Assembly (NCBI GenBank): GCA_011064905.1
Contig: JAAKFW010000112.1
Coordinates: forward strand, 1 to 5,621
Length of the DNA: 5,621 bases
Direction of reading: 5' to 3'
From: Candidatus Anoxychlamydiales bacterium
Lineage (GTDB): Bacteria; Chlamydiota; Chlamydiia; Chlamydiales; SM23-39
In this document: one piece after another, positions 1 to 4,568 of the stretch
How positions within the stretch are numbered: the stretch's first letter is position 1
Layout of the letters: every line of letters starts with the position of its first letter
Made by a program: the position numbers and the translations under genes
Notes under the pieces: model-generated
The model's database searches: none
The model's input: the letters and a program-made list of their open reading frames with translations, nothing else
What the model was told of the DNA's origin: nothing

Positions 1-102
1 CAATTCACCAGCTAATTGAGAAGATGTTTTATCTCCTTTTAGAACTTTTAGAACAGCTTTGAGCTTGAAATTTGCTGAATATTTTTTTCGTTGACTGGAT
101 AT
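1..102 (-). CDS. IS3-family transposase OrfA, N-terminal 34 codons (partial)
   Basis: The minus-strand frame reads ...SSQRKKYSANFKLKAV LKVLKGDKTSSQLAGEL and runs off the window. The pattern RKKYSxxFKLKAVL followed by a short helix and SSQLAGE is typical of the N-terminal helix-turn-helix of IS3-family OrfA (HTH_Tnp_1), which binds the IS ends and is normally fused to the OrfB DDE integrase by frameshifting. A strong ribosome binding site GGAGG (112-108) sits five bases before the first codon, but that codon is ATA (102-100), not ATG, and an in-frame TAA comes directly before it. So either a rare ATA start is used or the start codon has mutated and this copy is silent. The family call is confident; function of this copy is doubtful. 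Confidence 0.65.
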   Translation of the reverse strand, partial: MSSQRKKYSANFKLKAVLKVLKGDKTSSQLAGEL

Positions 103-107
103 TTAAA

Positions 108-127
108 CCTCCGTTTTTTTACGGAAG
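108..127 (-). promoter_or_regulatory. Hairpin that would sequester the orfA ribosome binding site
   Basis: On minus-strand RNA, CUUCCGU (127-121) pairs with ACGGAGG (114-108), giving a 7-bp stem with one G-U pair around a loop of six A. The GGAGG ribosome binding site of orfA is the 3' arm. In several insertion sequences such hairpins block translation of transposase from transcripts that enter from outside; that role here is inference. Confidence 0.4.
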
Positions 128-170
128 TTATAACCTTAGCAAATGGTCTAAATTTTGGGGACCATTATAG

Positions 171-341
171 ACTTTACGGGATTTTATTCTTATTGTTCTT
201 GATCCTATTCTTCATCCAAAGAAAAAGCCAAATAAAACTACTATAAAAGCAATTGAAGATACTGAAAAAGGCATTGGTTTAAAGACTTATAAAAATATTG
301 ATCAAATGTGGGAAGTTCTTGGATTAGATGAATCAAATTAA
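171..341 (+). pseudogene. DinJ/RelB-type antitoxin remnant, C-terminal part only
   Basis: The frame has no start codon; a TAG lies at 168-170 just inside the IS boundary. Its last part, KPNKTTIKAIEDTEKGIGLK followed by TYKNIDQMWEVLGLDESN, has the layout of the toxin-wrapping C-terminus of DinJ/RelB antitoxins: a PNxxTI turn, a helix, a G-x-G/GL step, then a final helix ending in LG. It also matches the intact DinJ of this window (2321-2563), by my hand alignment 14 identities in 34. The N-terminal ribbon-helix-helix DNA-binding part is missing, and the first 15 residues or so (about 171-215) do not look like antitoxin. No toxin gene follows. The nearby IS probably explains the loss of the 5' half. 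Toxin binding without the DNA-binding domain is conceivable but not supported. Confidence 0.6.
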
Positions 342-479
342 AAAGACTCCTCTGCCAAGTATCATGCATTACTTGTTATCGGGTATGATAAAGACAAAAA
401 GATACTTTATATCAATGATGACCCCATTTTTTTCATAGCCTCTGCCATTGGATCAGCTTCGCTTTGGATTATTGCATAA
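342..479 (+). pseudogene. Possible remnant of a C39-like cysteine peptidase domain
   Basis: Directly after the antitoxin stop the same frame reads KDSSAKYHALLVIGYDKDKK then ILYINDDPIF before turning into unrelated sequence and stopping at 477-479. The pattern HALLVIGYD...ILYINDD resembles the catalytic-His and Asp/Asn strands of papain-like C39 domains (HxxxVxGYD...xYVNDP). Only about 30 residues match; the catalytic Cys and a start codon are absent. The match is short and judged by eye, so chance resemblance or another protease-like fold is possible. If real, it is debris of a gene unrelated to the antitoxin, joined by deletion. Confidence 0.3.
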
Positions 480-495
480 GTCTTTCTTACTATTT

Positions 496-1065
496 TTAAA
501 TAAATTCTTCTCGCATTCTGTCTTGACGCCACGTTTCGCGTTGTTCTTCTGCCCGTTTTTCCGATATTCTTTCTTCTTCATTAAGCTGTTCTCTTGTTGG
601 GATAAAATCTCTTTGGAATGTATTGTCGTTATAACACATTTCAAAAATCTGTCGCGCATTTCTGCGATCGTGTTCATCAAAACTTCTTCCTTTTATCCCA
701 AGATATATTATATTGAAAAAGACTCTGATAATTTTAATAAAAATATTCGACTGTTTATACTTTTGGTCTCCGATTAGATAAAGATTATGCAGTTTCTGTA
801 CTATTTCCATTCCAATTTTACCCTCAGACGAAGGCAGAATTCTTGTCCTCGCCGCGAAACAAGAAAAAATATACCTACGACAATAATCGCCAATTCTGTT
901 TGAAATATAATCTATTTCAACCTTCCCAGAATAACCATTTACAGTTATTACATATTTACCTCTAAAATTTATTTTGGGATGTGCAGAATTTAGCAAATTG
1001 TTCACATCGTCTAAGTGATTTATAAAATTTAGACCTTTTAAATGCTTTTCTAATGAAGACATCAT
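496..1065 (-). CDS. Hypothetical protein, 189 residues, with charged C-terminal helix
   Basis: I do not recognise the family. The ribosome binding site AGGAG (1073-1069) lies 3 bases before the first ATG and 6 before the second, so the second ATG (1062-1060) is the likelier start, giving 188 residues. Visible parts are a polar N-terminal helix (about 1-25), a beta-like stretch KYVITVNGYSGKVEIDYI (37-54), a Cys-containing segment YCRRYIFSCF (61-70), one hydrophobic or amphipathic helix IFIKIIRVFFNIIYLGI (108-124), and a very charged helix (158-186) rich in E, R and Q that could form a coiled coil. There is no signal peptide. The layout (globular part, one membrane-associating helix, charged tail) would suit a host-interacting or membrane-peripheral protein, but that is speculation. 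It has its own promoter at 1119-1091 and no operon partner in view. Confidence 0.6.
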   Translation of the reverse strand: MMSSLEKHLKGLNFINHLDDVNNLLNSAHPKINFRGKYVITVNGYSGKVEIDYISNRIGDYCRRYIFSCFAARTRILPSSEGKIGMEIVQKLHNLYLIGDQKYKQSNIFIKIIRVFFNIIYLGIKGRSFDEHDRRNARQIFEMCYNDNTFQRDFIPTREQLNEEERISEKRAEEQRETWRQDRMREEFI

Positions 1066-1090
1066 TTACTCCTATTTAAACATAAAAAGC

Positions 1091-1119
1091 ATAATAAAAT
1101 ATTGATGGACAGAACTCAA
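1091..1119 (-). promoter_or_regulatory. Sigma-70-type promoter for the 189-residue protein
   Basis: On the minus strand TTGAGT (1119-1114) is separated by exactly 17 bases from TATTAT (1096-1091); the latter matches the -10 consensus at five of six positions. Transcription would begin near 1084, leaving a leader of about 20 bases. The -35 box lies inside the palindrome AACTC-AA-GAGTT (1113-1124), a possible operator. Confidence 0.5.
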
Positions 1120-1143
1120 GAGTTAAGTAAATTATGATATTTT

Positions 1144-1204
1144 TTATTGCATTAAAACGAAATCATAATCCGAGGGTCGTTGGTTCGAGTCCGACTGCCG
1201 CTAT
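1144..1204 (+). repeat. Direct repeat copy 1 carrying a tRNA 3' half (att-like remnant)
   Basis: From 1164 the sequence has the 3' half of a class I tRNA in exact register: anticodon CAT (1164-1166), AA, 3' anticodon strand TCCGA, five-base variable loop GGGTC, T arm GTTGG-TTCGAGT-CCGAC (one G-U pair), 3' acceptor strand TGCCGCT and discriminator A (1203). No CCA is encoded. The 5' half is absent: no D arm, no AGCGGCA-like acceptor strand upstream, and the bases before the anticodon do not form a proper stem with TCC. A CAT anticodon means elongator or initiator Met, or lysidine-type Ile. The repeat extends about 20 bases upstream of the tRNA part and matches copy 2 at 52 of 61 positions without gaps. 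This is what remains when an element integrates at a tRNA 3' end. Confidence 0.65.
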
Positions 1205-1303
1205 TTTTGATTATCATAGACTTAGGAACGATGAATTTGGTGTTCACCTAAAAAAATTGATGATTTTTCTTATGATTTGAATCGTAAAAATCACAAAAAA
1301 ACC

Positions 1304-1332
1304 TTGCGATTTATGCAAATTTTTAATATGAA
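1304..1332 (+). promoter_or_regulatory. Weak candidate promoter for the Inc-like gene
   Basis: TTGCGA (1304-1309), 17 bases, then TATGAA (1327-1332). Each box matches consensus at four of six positions, which is common by chance in AT-rich DNA. The spacing and the position 48 bases before the start codon are the only support. Confidence 0.25.
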
Positions 1333-1379
1333 TGGCCTGAATAAAAAAGATTTAAATAAATAGATTGTAAAGAGCTTGT

Positions 1380-1931
1380 ATGGCAACCCAAATTTTAAAC
1401 TCATGCTATAACGTTTTATCTAGCTATCGGGATTATAAAAGAATTGGGAATGCATTTGCTACAATTAACAAGGAAATAGAACAAATTATCAGATCTTCTC
1501 CACAATTTCATGTATATGGAAATATACTTGGAGCGTATAAAACACTCTCAGATTTTTCAATAATCCGCATCGATGTTTTTCCAAACAAAATAATAGTCGA
1601 AGTGGAAAAGGAAGAAAAGCCATTTAGATATTCAGGCAAACAAAAAATTACAGATTCAAAATTACTCCAAAAAATTATCAAATTTAAAAATCCCTTAACA
1701 GATCTTACGAAAAATAATAATAATAATAACTTTTCTAAAGTGCTTGAAAAAATATCAGTTCTTTCAATAGCTTCTATAGGTTTAGGTGTTTTTGGGCTCT
1801 TTGCAGAAATGTATTTTGATTCTTATTCATTCACATCGATAAAAACAGTCTGTATATCCACAGCTATTCTTGGTGCATCTATTTATCTATCAGCTCCCGG
1901 GCCAAAATGTTACTTCAATGACAATGCATAA
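1380..1931 (+). CDS. Putative membrane protein with Inc-like bilobed hydrophobic domain
   Basis: The protein has 183 residues and I do not recognise it by sequence. Residues 1-118 are hydrophilic, with an amphipathic N-terminal helix and a probable beta segment SIIRIDVFPNKIIVEVE (60-76) ending in a charged EKEEK turn. A run of six Asn (112-117) follows, encoded by five AAT and one AAC. Next come two hydrophobic segments, about 125-145 (SVLSIASIGLGVFGLFAEMY) and 156-172 (VCISTAILGASIYL), parted by a short polar loop and followed by a short polar tail. Two closely spaced membrane helices in a hairpin without a signal peptide is the hallmark used to predict chlamydial inclusion-membrane (Inc) proteins, which are exported by type III secretion with both ends facing the host cytosol. 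The start ATG has only a weak AAGAG ribosome site. The Inc reading depends on the host lineage; a generic small membrane protein is the alternative. Confidence 0.55.
   Translation: MATQILNSCYNVLSSYRDYKRIGNAFATINKEIEQIIRSSPQFHVYGNILGAYKTLSDFSIIRIDVFPNKIIVEVEKEEKPFRYSGKQKITDSKLLQKIIKFKNPLTDLTKNNNNNNFSKVLEKISVLSIASIGLGVFGLFAEMYFDSYSFTSIKTVCISTAILGASIYLSAPGPKCYFNDNA
1713..1730 (+). repeat. AAT trinucleotide microsatellite inside the Inc-like gene
   Basis: Five AAT and one AAC codon in frame encode six Asn between the soluble part and the membrane hairpin. Slippage would change linker length without breaking the frame. Confidence 0.5.
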
Positions 1932-2054
1932 AACTAACTTGAATTTTTTTTTCATTAATATTTTTCTAAGAGGATCACACTGAACTTATAAGAAGACATC
2001 AACTCGCAGATAAAAAAGAAACAATTGAAAAACAAGCCTTTTTCCGCGTCTTAT

Positions 2055-2321
2055 TTAAAATAAATCCGAATGAGTTCCTGTCCCAACAAAAATAGCTTCT
2101 TTGCTAGTAACTTTGTAGACTAAAAGCCAATCAGATTCAATATGACATTCCCAACGATCTTTATAGTTGCCAATAAGTTTATGTTCTTTATTCTTTGTAG
2201 GTAAGGGTTCTTCATTAACAATTTTTGCAATAATATCTTTCAACTTATTAAGATTCTTACCGCGTTTCTTTACACGCTTAAGATCCCTTTTAAAGGAATT
2301 AGTATAAACAGCAATTAGCAT
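2055..2321 (-). CDS. yafQ: YafQ-type mRNA interferase toxin (RelE superfamily)
   Basis: The 88-residue protein matches YafQ in length (E. coli about 92) and motifs. YafQ is a ribosome-dependent endoribonuclease that cuts translated mRNA in the A site and is held inactive by DinJ. The catalytic set known from E. coli YafQ is all present at equivalent positions: H47 (KEHKLIG), H60, D64 and W65 (CHIESDW), then H84 and F88 in the final GTGTHSDLF. The basic N-terminal part with FKRDLKRVKKRGKNLNKL is the usual ribosome-facing helix pair. The start ATG overlaps the antitoxin stop by one base (TAATG, 2323-2319) and has AGGAA upstream inside the antitoxin gene, so translation is coupled. It converges on the Inc-like gene with 123 bases between stops. 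Nothing suggests inactivation. Confidence 0.88.
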   Translation of the reverse strand: MLIAVYTNSFKRDLKRVKKRGKNLNKLKDIIAKIVNEEPLPTKNKEHKLIGNYKDRWECHIESDWLLVYKVTSKEAIFVGTGTHSDLF

Positions 2322-2563
2322 TATATTCCTAAATCATCAAACATTTCTTGCAAGGTATTAAATTTGTGTAAACCTTTTCCTAAATCAGCATTTTCAAAAG
2401 CTTTCAGTGTAGTTTTATTAAGCTTTTTATGAGTAAACTCTTCTACACTTAATAAAAAAAGATCTTTCATAGATAAACCCAACAAAGAAGCGGTTGTGCT
2501 TATTCTTTTATGCTCTTTGTTAGTTATATCCATTGTGTAACGTTTTGTGTTAACAGACATCAT
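2321..2563 (-). CDS. dinJ: DinJ/RelB-family antitoxin
   Basis: The 80-residue antitoxin lies directly upstream of yafQ, overlapping its start by one base. Residues 6-45 fit a ribbon-helix-helix DNA-binding domain: strand TKRYTMDIT, a first helix, the turn LLGLS (27-31) characteristic of the DinJ/RelB family, then a second helix. Residues 46-80 are the toxin-binding tail KLNKTTLKAFENADLGKGLH ending in EMFDDLGI, the same ending (LGI) as E. coli DinJ. It should neutralise YafQ by covering its active site and, as a dimer or with YafQ, repress its own promoter. The ribosome site AAAGGAG (2575-2569) lies 5 bases before the first ATG and 8 before the second (2560-2558), so either may start the protein. 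The N-terminus is slightly longer than needed before the strand, favouring no particular choice. Confidence 0.85.
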   Translation of the reverse strand: MMSVNTKRYTMDITNKEHKRISTTASLLGLSMKDLFLLSVEEFTHKKLNKTTLKAFENADLGKGLHKFNTLQEMFDDLGI

Positions 2564-2594
2564 CTATTCTCCTTTATTTCTAATGATATCCGAA

Positions 2595-2623
2595 ATATTA
2601 CTATACTGCACGCAGTAAAGCAA
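2595..2623 (-). promoter_or_regulatory. dinJ-yafQ promoter with palindromic operator in its spacer
   Basis: On the minus strand TTGCTT (2623-2618), 17 bases, TAATAT (2600-2595). Transcription would start near 2588, about 25 bases before dinJ. The spacer contains the perfect dyad TACTGC-AC-GCAGTA (2604-2617), placed where a bound ribbon-helix-helix dimer would block RNA polymerase. The boxes are only moderate matches (a TATAGT inside the spacer, 2606-2601, is a rival -10), but dyad and position fit known autorepression of DinJ-YafQ operons. Confidence 0.5.
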
Positions 2624-2801
2624 ATTTCTTTATCTCATCCAATTGATTTATTAATTGAAACTCTTTATTCATCACATTAGATTTCACAATTTTTACACAT
2701 TGGCTAAGAATAACTAGCAACATATTACAAAAAGCTACAAAAGAAAAAATTTACTTAACAGATTAAAAGTTATTTTGTTATAGTTTGTAGATTGTTGTGA
2801 A

Positions 2802-2862
2802 TTATTGTGTTAAAACTGAATCATAATCCGGATGTCGTTGGTTCGAGTCCAATTGCCGCTAT
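2802..2862 (+). repeat. Direct repeat copy 2 carrying a tRNA 3' half (att-like remnant)
   Basis: Same register as copy 1: anticodon CAT (2822-2824), AA, TCCGG, variable loop ATGTC, T arm GTTGG-TTCGAGT-CCAAT (one G-U closing pair), acceptor strand TGCCGCT and discriminator A (2861). The 5' half is again missing. The two copies differ in the T stem by changes that both keep pairing (CCGAC against CCAAT), so they probably derive from different tRNA alleles or related hosts rather than from a recent duplication. The shared upstream part, TTATTG..TTAAAAC..GAATCATAATCCG, extends beyond the tRNA and may be the element's own half of the crossover site. Confidence 0.65.
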
Positions 2863-2939
2863 AGACAGTTAACCTCAGGAAATTCTCGATTCTTTTTATT
2901 TTTCTACTTACATGAATTTGCCTTTTATAAAACAACATC

Positions 2940-3272
2940 TCAAAAAAATGGCAAGATGAGCAATTGGTCAAGCAAATATATATCAATTGACCGAAAAAAG
3001 GACACGGCGCAAGTTCCCGTTTTTAAACGTGGAGTAAGCCGTGTCCTTTTTTCGGTCATTTCATGAGCATGTGATGAAAAAGGCAATTCTTGTTTTAATA
3101 TTTTTTGTAAAAAGGTAATTTGCTCAATAGATGAAATCTTTAGAGAAGAGCTTAGCCAGCAATGAGTTAAACCATTATTTTTGCCTAGGTCTTCTGAAGT
3201 ATCTTGATTCCCATACTGAAGTAGCTTTATATAATTTTTAAAATTTTCATAACCAAGCTTTTTAGTTAATTT
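2940..3272 (-). pseudogene. Class D (OXA-type) beta-lactamase fragment, truncated at both ends
   Basis: An open frame without a usable start (TAA at 3275-3273) reads KLTKKLGYENFKNYIKLLQ, then YGNQDTSEDLGKNNGLTHCW and LSSSLKISSIEQITFLQKIL, then KQELPFSSHAHEMTEK. YGN (3215-3207) is the class D signature, and the following Trp-Leu, LKIS and EQ-FL-K-EL-FS blocks keep OXA order and spacing. Missing are the N-terminal S-x-x-K nucleophile motif upstream and the K-T-G motif downstream, so it cannot be a working enzyme. Upstream, bases 3295-3276 read in a shifted frame (TWLVKN) where OXA proteins have W before LTKKLG, suggesting a one-base frameshift in an A run. Similarity stops at about 3046-3058, the edge of a large palindrome, and the remaining 35 or so codons are palindrome and unrelated DNA. 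The only ATG in the frame (3059) is internal. Full-length proteins of this class are periplasmic penicillin hydrolases. Confidence 0.75.
2988..3058. repeat. 71-bp palindrome with perfect 21-bp arms: MITE-like or bidirectional terminator
   Basis: Left arm 2988-3008 begins TGACCGAAAAAAGGACACGG and its exact reverse complement is 3038-3058. The 29-base loop holds a smaller stem CGTTT-TT-AAACG (3018-3029). Read in either direction, a G+C-rich stem GGACACGGC/GCCGTGTCC is followed by six T, so it would work as a rho-independent terminator for both strands. Yet it lies at the point where beta-lactamase similarity ends, which also suits insertion of a small palindromic repeat element. I see no clear target duplication. 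Confidence 0.6.
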
Positions 3273-3335
3273 TTAACCAACCACGTAAGTGCAAATTTGA
3301 GTTAGAATAAGTCTAAAATTATTTCTTTCTTATAT

Positions 3336-3376
3336 AATCTCATATAATCTTATATAGTTAAAGTATGAGATTCTTA
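3336..3376 (+). repeat. 41-bp direct repeat upstream of fic, copy 1
   Basis: The copy matches 3449-3489 at 38 of 41 positions (AATCTCATATAATCTTATAT...), 113 bases away. It is built of a 10-base unit (TATATAATCT, CATATAATCT, TATATAGTTA), so units repeat about once per helical turn, and its ends form a dyad CTCATA (3339-3344) / TATGAG (3364-3369). It has a TATAAT but no good -35 at the right distance, so it looks like a regulator site rather than a second promoter. Confidence 0.55.
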
Positions 3377-3432
3377 AAGACCTTCTTATAAATGGTTTAA
3401 CTCGCGTGTTAATAATGTAAAAAGTGTGAAAA

Positions 3433-3461
3433 TTGACGTTTATCATACAATCTCATATAAT
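3433..3461 (+). promoter_or_regulatory. Strong sigma-70-type promoter for fic
   Basis: TTGACG (3433-3438), exactly 17 bases, then TATAAT (3456-3461): five of six and six of six consensus bases. Transcription would begin near 3468, giving a leader of about 20 bases with a weak AAGG ribosome site (3480-3483). The -10 box lies inside the second 41-bp repeat, so a protein binding that repeat would control fic. Confidence 0.6.
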
Positions 3462-3489
3462 CTTATATAGTTAAAATATAAGGTTCTTA
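3449..3489 (+). repeat. 41-bp direct repeat upstream of fic, copy 2 (overlaps -10 box)
   Basis: Second copy of the motif at 3336-3376, carrying the promoter -10 and ending at the first base of the fic start codon. The outer dyad kept in copy 1 is degraded here (CTCATA against TATAAG). Ten-base units run CATACAATCT, CATATAATCT, TATATAGTTA from 3444. It is a candidate operator. Confidence 0.55.
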
Positions 3490-4547
3490 TGGTTAAAAAA
3501 CGCTTTGAACAAAGGTTAAACTCTCTATCTTCTGAGCTCTGGATAAAAATAGCCCAGATCGATGAATTAAAAGGACAGTGGGTTGCCGGAACTCAGCTAA
3601 GCTCTCAAGTTTTAGGCCGTCTAAAGCGTTCTATTCTGATCACTTCTACGGGAGCATCGACTCGGATTGAAGGAGCTCGATTATCTGATGAGGACGTAGA
3701 AAAACTTATGCGCGGCTTAGACATTCAAAAATTTAATGACAGAGACAAACAGGAAGTGAAAGGCTACTTTGAGCTGCTGGAAAATATTTTTAATTCATGG
3801 AAATCTATTAACTTCTCAGAAAGTACAATTAAACATTTTCACAAAGAACTTTTAAACTATGTAGAAAAAGATAAAATTCATCGAGGGGAGTATAAAAAAA
3901 ATGAGAATAAAGTACATATGATTGACAAAGCTGGCAAATCCGTTGGAGTTCTCTTTGATACAACTCAAGCATTTTTAACTCCAAAAGAAATGCAAGAATT
4001 AGTTGAATGGACTAAAGAGGCTTTTCTTGAGAAAAAAAATCATCCTCTTTTGATCATAGCAAACTTCATTGTTGAGTTTCTGCAAATTCATCCCTTTCAA
4101 GATGGGAATGGACGCCTTAGCCGCATTCTGACAAACTTACTTTTGCTTAAAGCAGGATATCTGTATATGCCTTATGCTTCGCATGAAAAGCTCATAGAAG
4201 ATAACAAACCGGATTATTACATGGCGCTTAGGAAAAGCCAAAAAACTTTCAAAACCTCTCATGAAACCATTACATCTTGGCTAGGTTTCTTTTTAGAAAT
4301 TTTGCTTCAACAATCAAAAACGGCAATAGAGCTTCTTTCTCAAGAAAACGTTGAAAAATTTTTGTCTGTTAAACAATTAGCTGTATGGCAATATCTCCAA
4401 ACTGTTGATGAAGCTACACCAAAAGAAATAGTAAAAAAAACAAAAATCGTTAGACCTACCGTTAATCAGGTACTTGATAAATTAATCCGTCTAAAAAAAA
4501 TCGAACGGTTTGGGCTCGGTAGAAGCACAAGATATCGAAAATTATAA
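3489..4547 (+). CDS. Fic family protein with N-terminal inhibitory motif and C-terminal winged helix
   Basis: Fic proteins usually transfer AMP (or another phosphate-containing group) from a nucleotide to a target hydroxyl. The full core motif is present, HPFQDGNGRLSR at residues 201-212, with catalytic H201 and the GNGRxxR phosphate-binding loop. Residues 57-62, STRIEG, match the inhibitory (S/T)xxxE(G/N) motif, whose E61 should block ATP, making this a class II (N-terminally autoinhibited) Fic. Residues 133-157, with NKVHMIDKAGKSVGV, form the flap hairpin that docks a target. The N-terminal segment (1-90) and the middle helices fit the common 350-380-residue Fic/DUF4172-like layout. Residues about 290-352 look like a winged helix: VWQYLQTVDEATPKEIVKKT, then a recognition helix VRPTVNQVLDKLIRLKKIER and a wing FGLGRSTRYR. 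DNA binding, perhaps to the repeats upstream of its own gene, is inferred. The gene appears intact and is followed after 21 bases by the GT90 gene. Confidence 0.85.
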   Translation: MVKKRFEQRLNSLSSELWIKIAQIDELKGQWVAGTQLSSQVLGRLKRSILITSTGASTRIEGARLSDEDVEKLMRGLDIQKFNDRDKQEVKGYFELLENIFNSWKSINFSESTIKHFHKELLNYVEKDKIHRGEYKKNENKVHMIDKAGKSVGVLFDTTQAFLTPKEMQELVEWTKEAFLEKKNHPLLIIANFIVEFLQIHPFQDGNGRLSRILTNLLLLKAGYLYMPYASHEKLIEDNKPDYYMALRKSQKTFKTSHETITSWLGFFLEILLQQSKTAIELLSQENVEKFLSVKQLAVWQYLQTVDEATPKEIVKKTKIVRPTVNQVLDKLIRLKKIERFGLGRSTRYRKL

Positions 4548-4568
4548 AAAAATGAGACAAATACTACC

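Larger units (their letters stand above)
1..164 (-). mobile_element. End of an IS3-family insertion sequence (partial)
   Basis: The segment holds the 5' part of an OrfA-like transposase reading leftward and, outside it, a likely IS terminus. On the minus strand the terminus would begin TGGTCCCCAAAATTTAGACC at 164, with the TGG start common in the IS150/IS51 branch of IS3. That end is itself partly dyadic (TGGTC at 144-148, GACCA at 160-164). The rest of the element, including OrfB and the other inverted repeat, lies left of the window, so the exact boundary and any target duplication cannot be checked. A fragment of an antitoxin gene lies just outside, consistent with the IS having landed in or beside it. 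Confidence 0.6.
1066..1379. other. Divergent intergenic region
   Basis: This 314-base gap holds the promoter of the leftward gene (1119-1091), tRNA-half repeat copy 1 (1144-1204), a weak stem-loop (GATTTTT at 1262-1268 with AAAAATC at 1286-1292; inner GATT/AATC pairing) and a weak candidate promoter for the rightward gene (1304-1332). I see no other gene. Confidence 0.5.
1144..2862. mobile_element. Putative integrative element between two tRNA 3' halves
   Basis: Two same-direction copies of a tRNA 3' half, 1658 bases apart, bracket an Inc-like gene and a complete toxin-antitoxin operon. tRNA-integrating elements typically leave an intact tRNA at one end and a 3' fragment at the other, so two fragments in a row suggest two successive integrations at one tRNA gene, the intact copy lying outside the window, probably to the left. 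No integrase or excisionase lies between the repeats, so a complete mobile element is not shown. This is inference from architecture. Confidence 0.35.
2564..2939. other. Intergenic region upstream of dinJ-yafQ
   Basis: This 376-base stretch contains the dinJ promoter and operator (2595-2623), a small dyad CAATT/AATTG (2640-2657), and tRNA-half repeat copy 2 (2802-2862). I see no gene in 2624-2801 or in 2863-2939. Confidence 0.5.

Noticed and set aside
405..495. Minus-strand reading AIIQSEADPMAEAMKKMGSS
   Set aside because: It looks protein-like but is only 29 codons between stops, with no start context or recognisable family.
453..680. Minus-strand frame of 75 codons
   Set aside because: It overlaps the 189-residue gene in another frame and lacks its own ribosome site.
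448..777. Plus-strand frame of 109 codons rich in F, S and L
   Set aside because: It is antisense to the 189-residue protein, has no ribosome site, and its composition is that of the complement of a charged helix.
1164..1203. Functional tRNA gene
   Set aside because: Only the 3' half is present; no D arm or 5' acceptor strand exists upstream in either copy, so neither can make a tRNA alone.
1970..2095. Plus-strand open stretch EDHTELIRRHQLADKK..., about 41 codons with no start
   Set aside because: It looks protein-like and might be gene debris between the convergent genes, but I recognise no family and its end overlaps yafQ, so it cannot be supported.
3336..3489. CRISPR-like repeat-spacer-repeat
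   Set aside because: Only two copies, AT-only units, overlap with a promoter and no cas genes.
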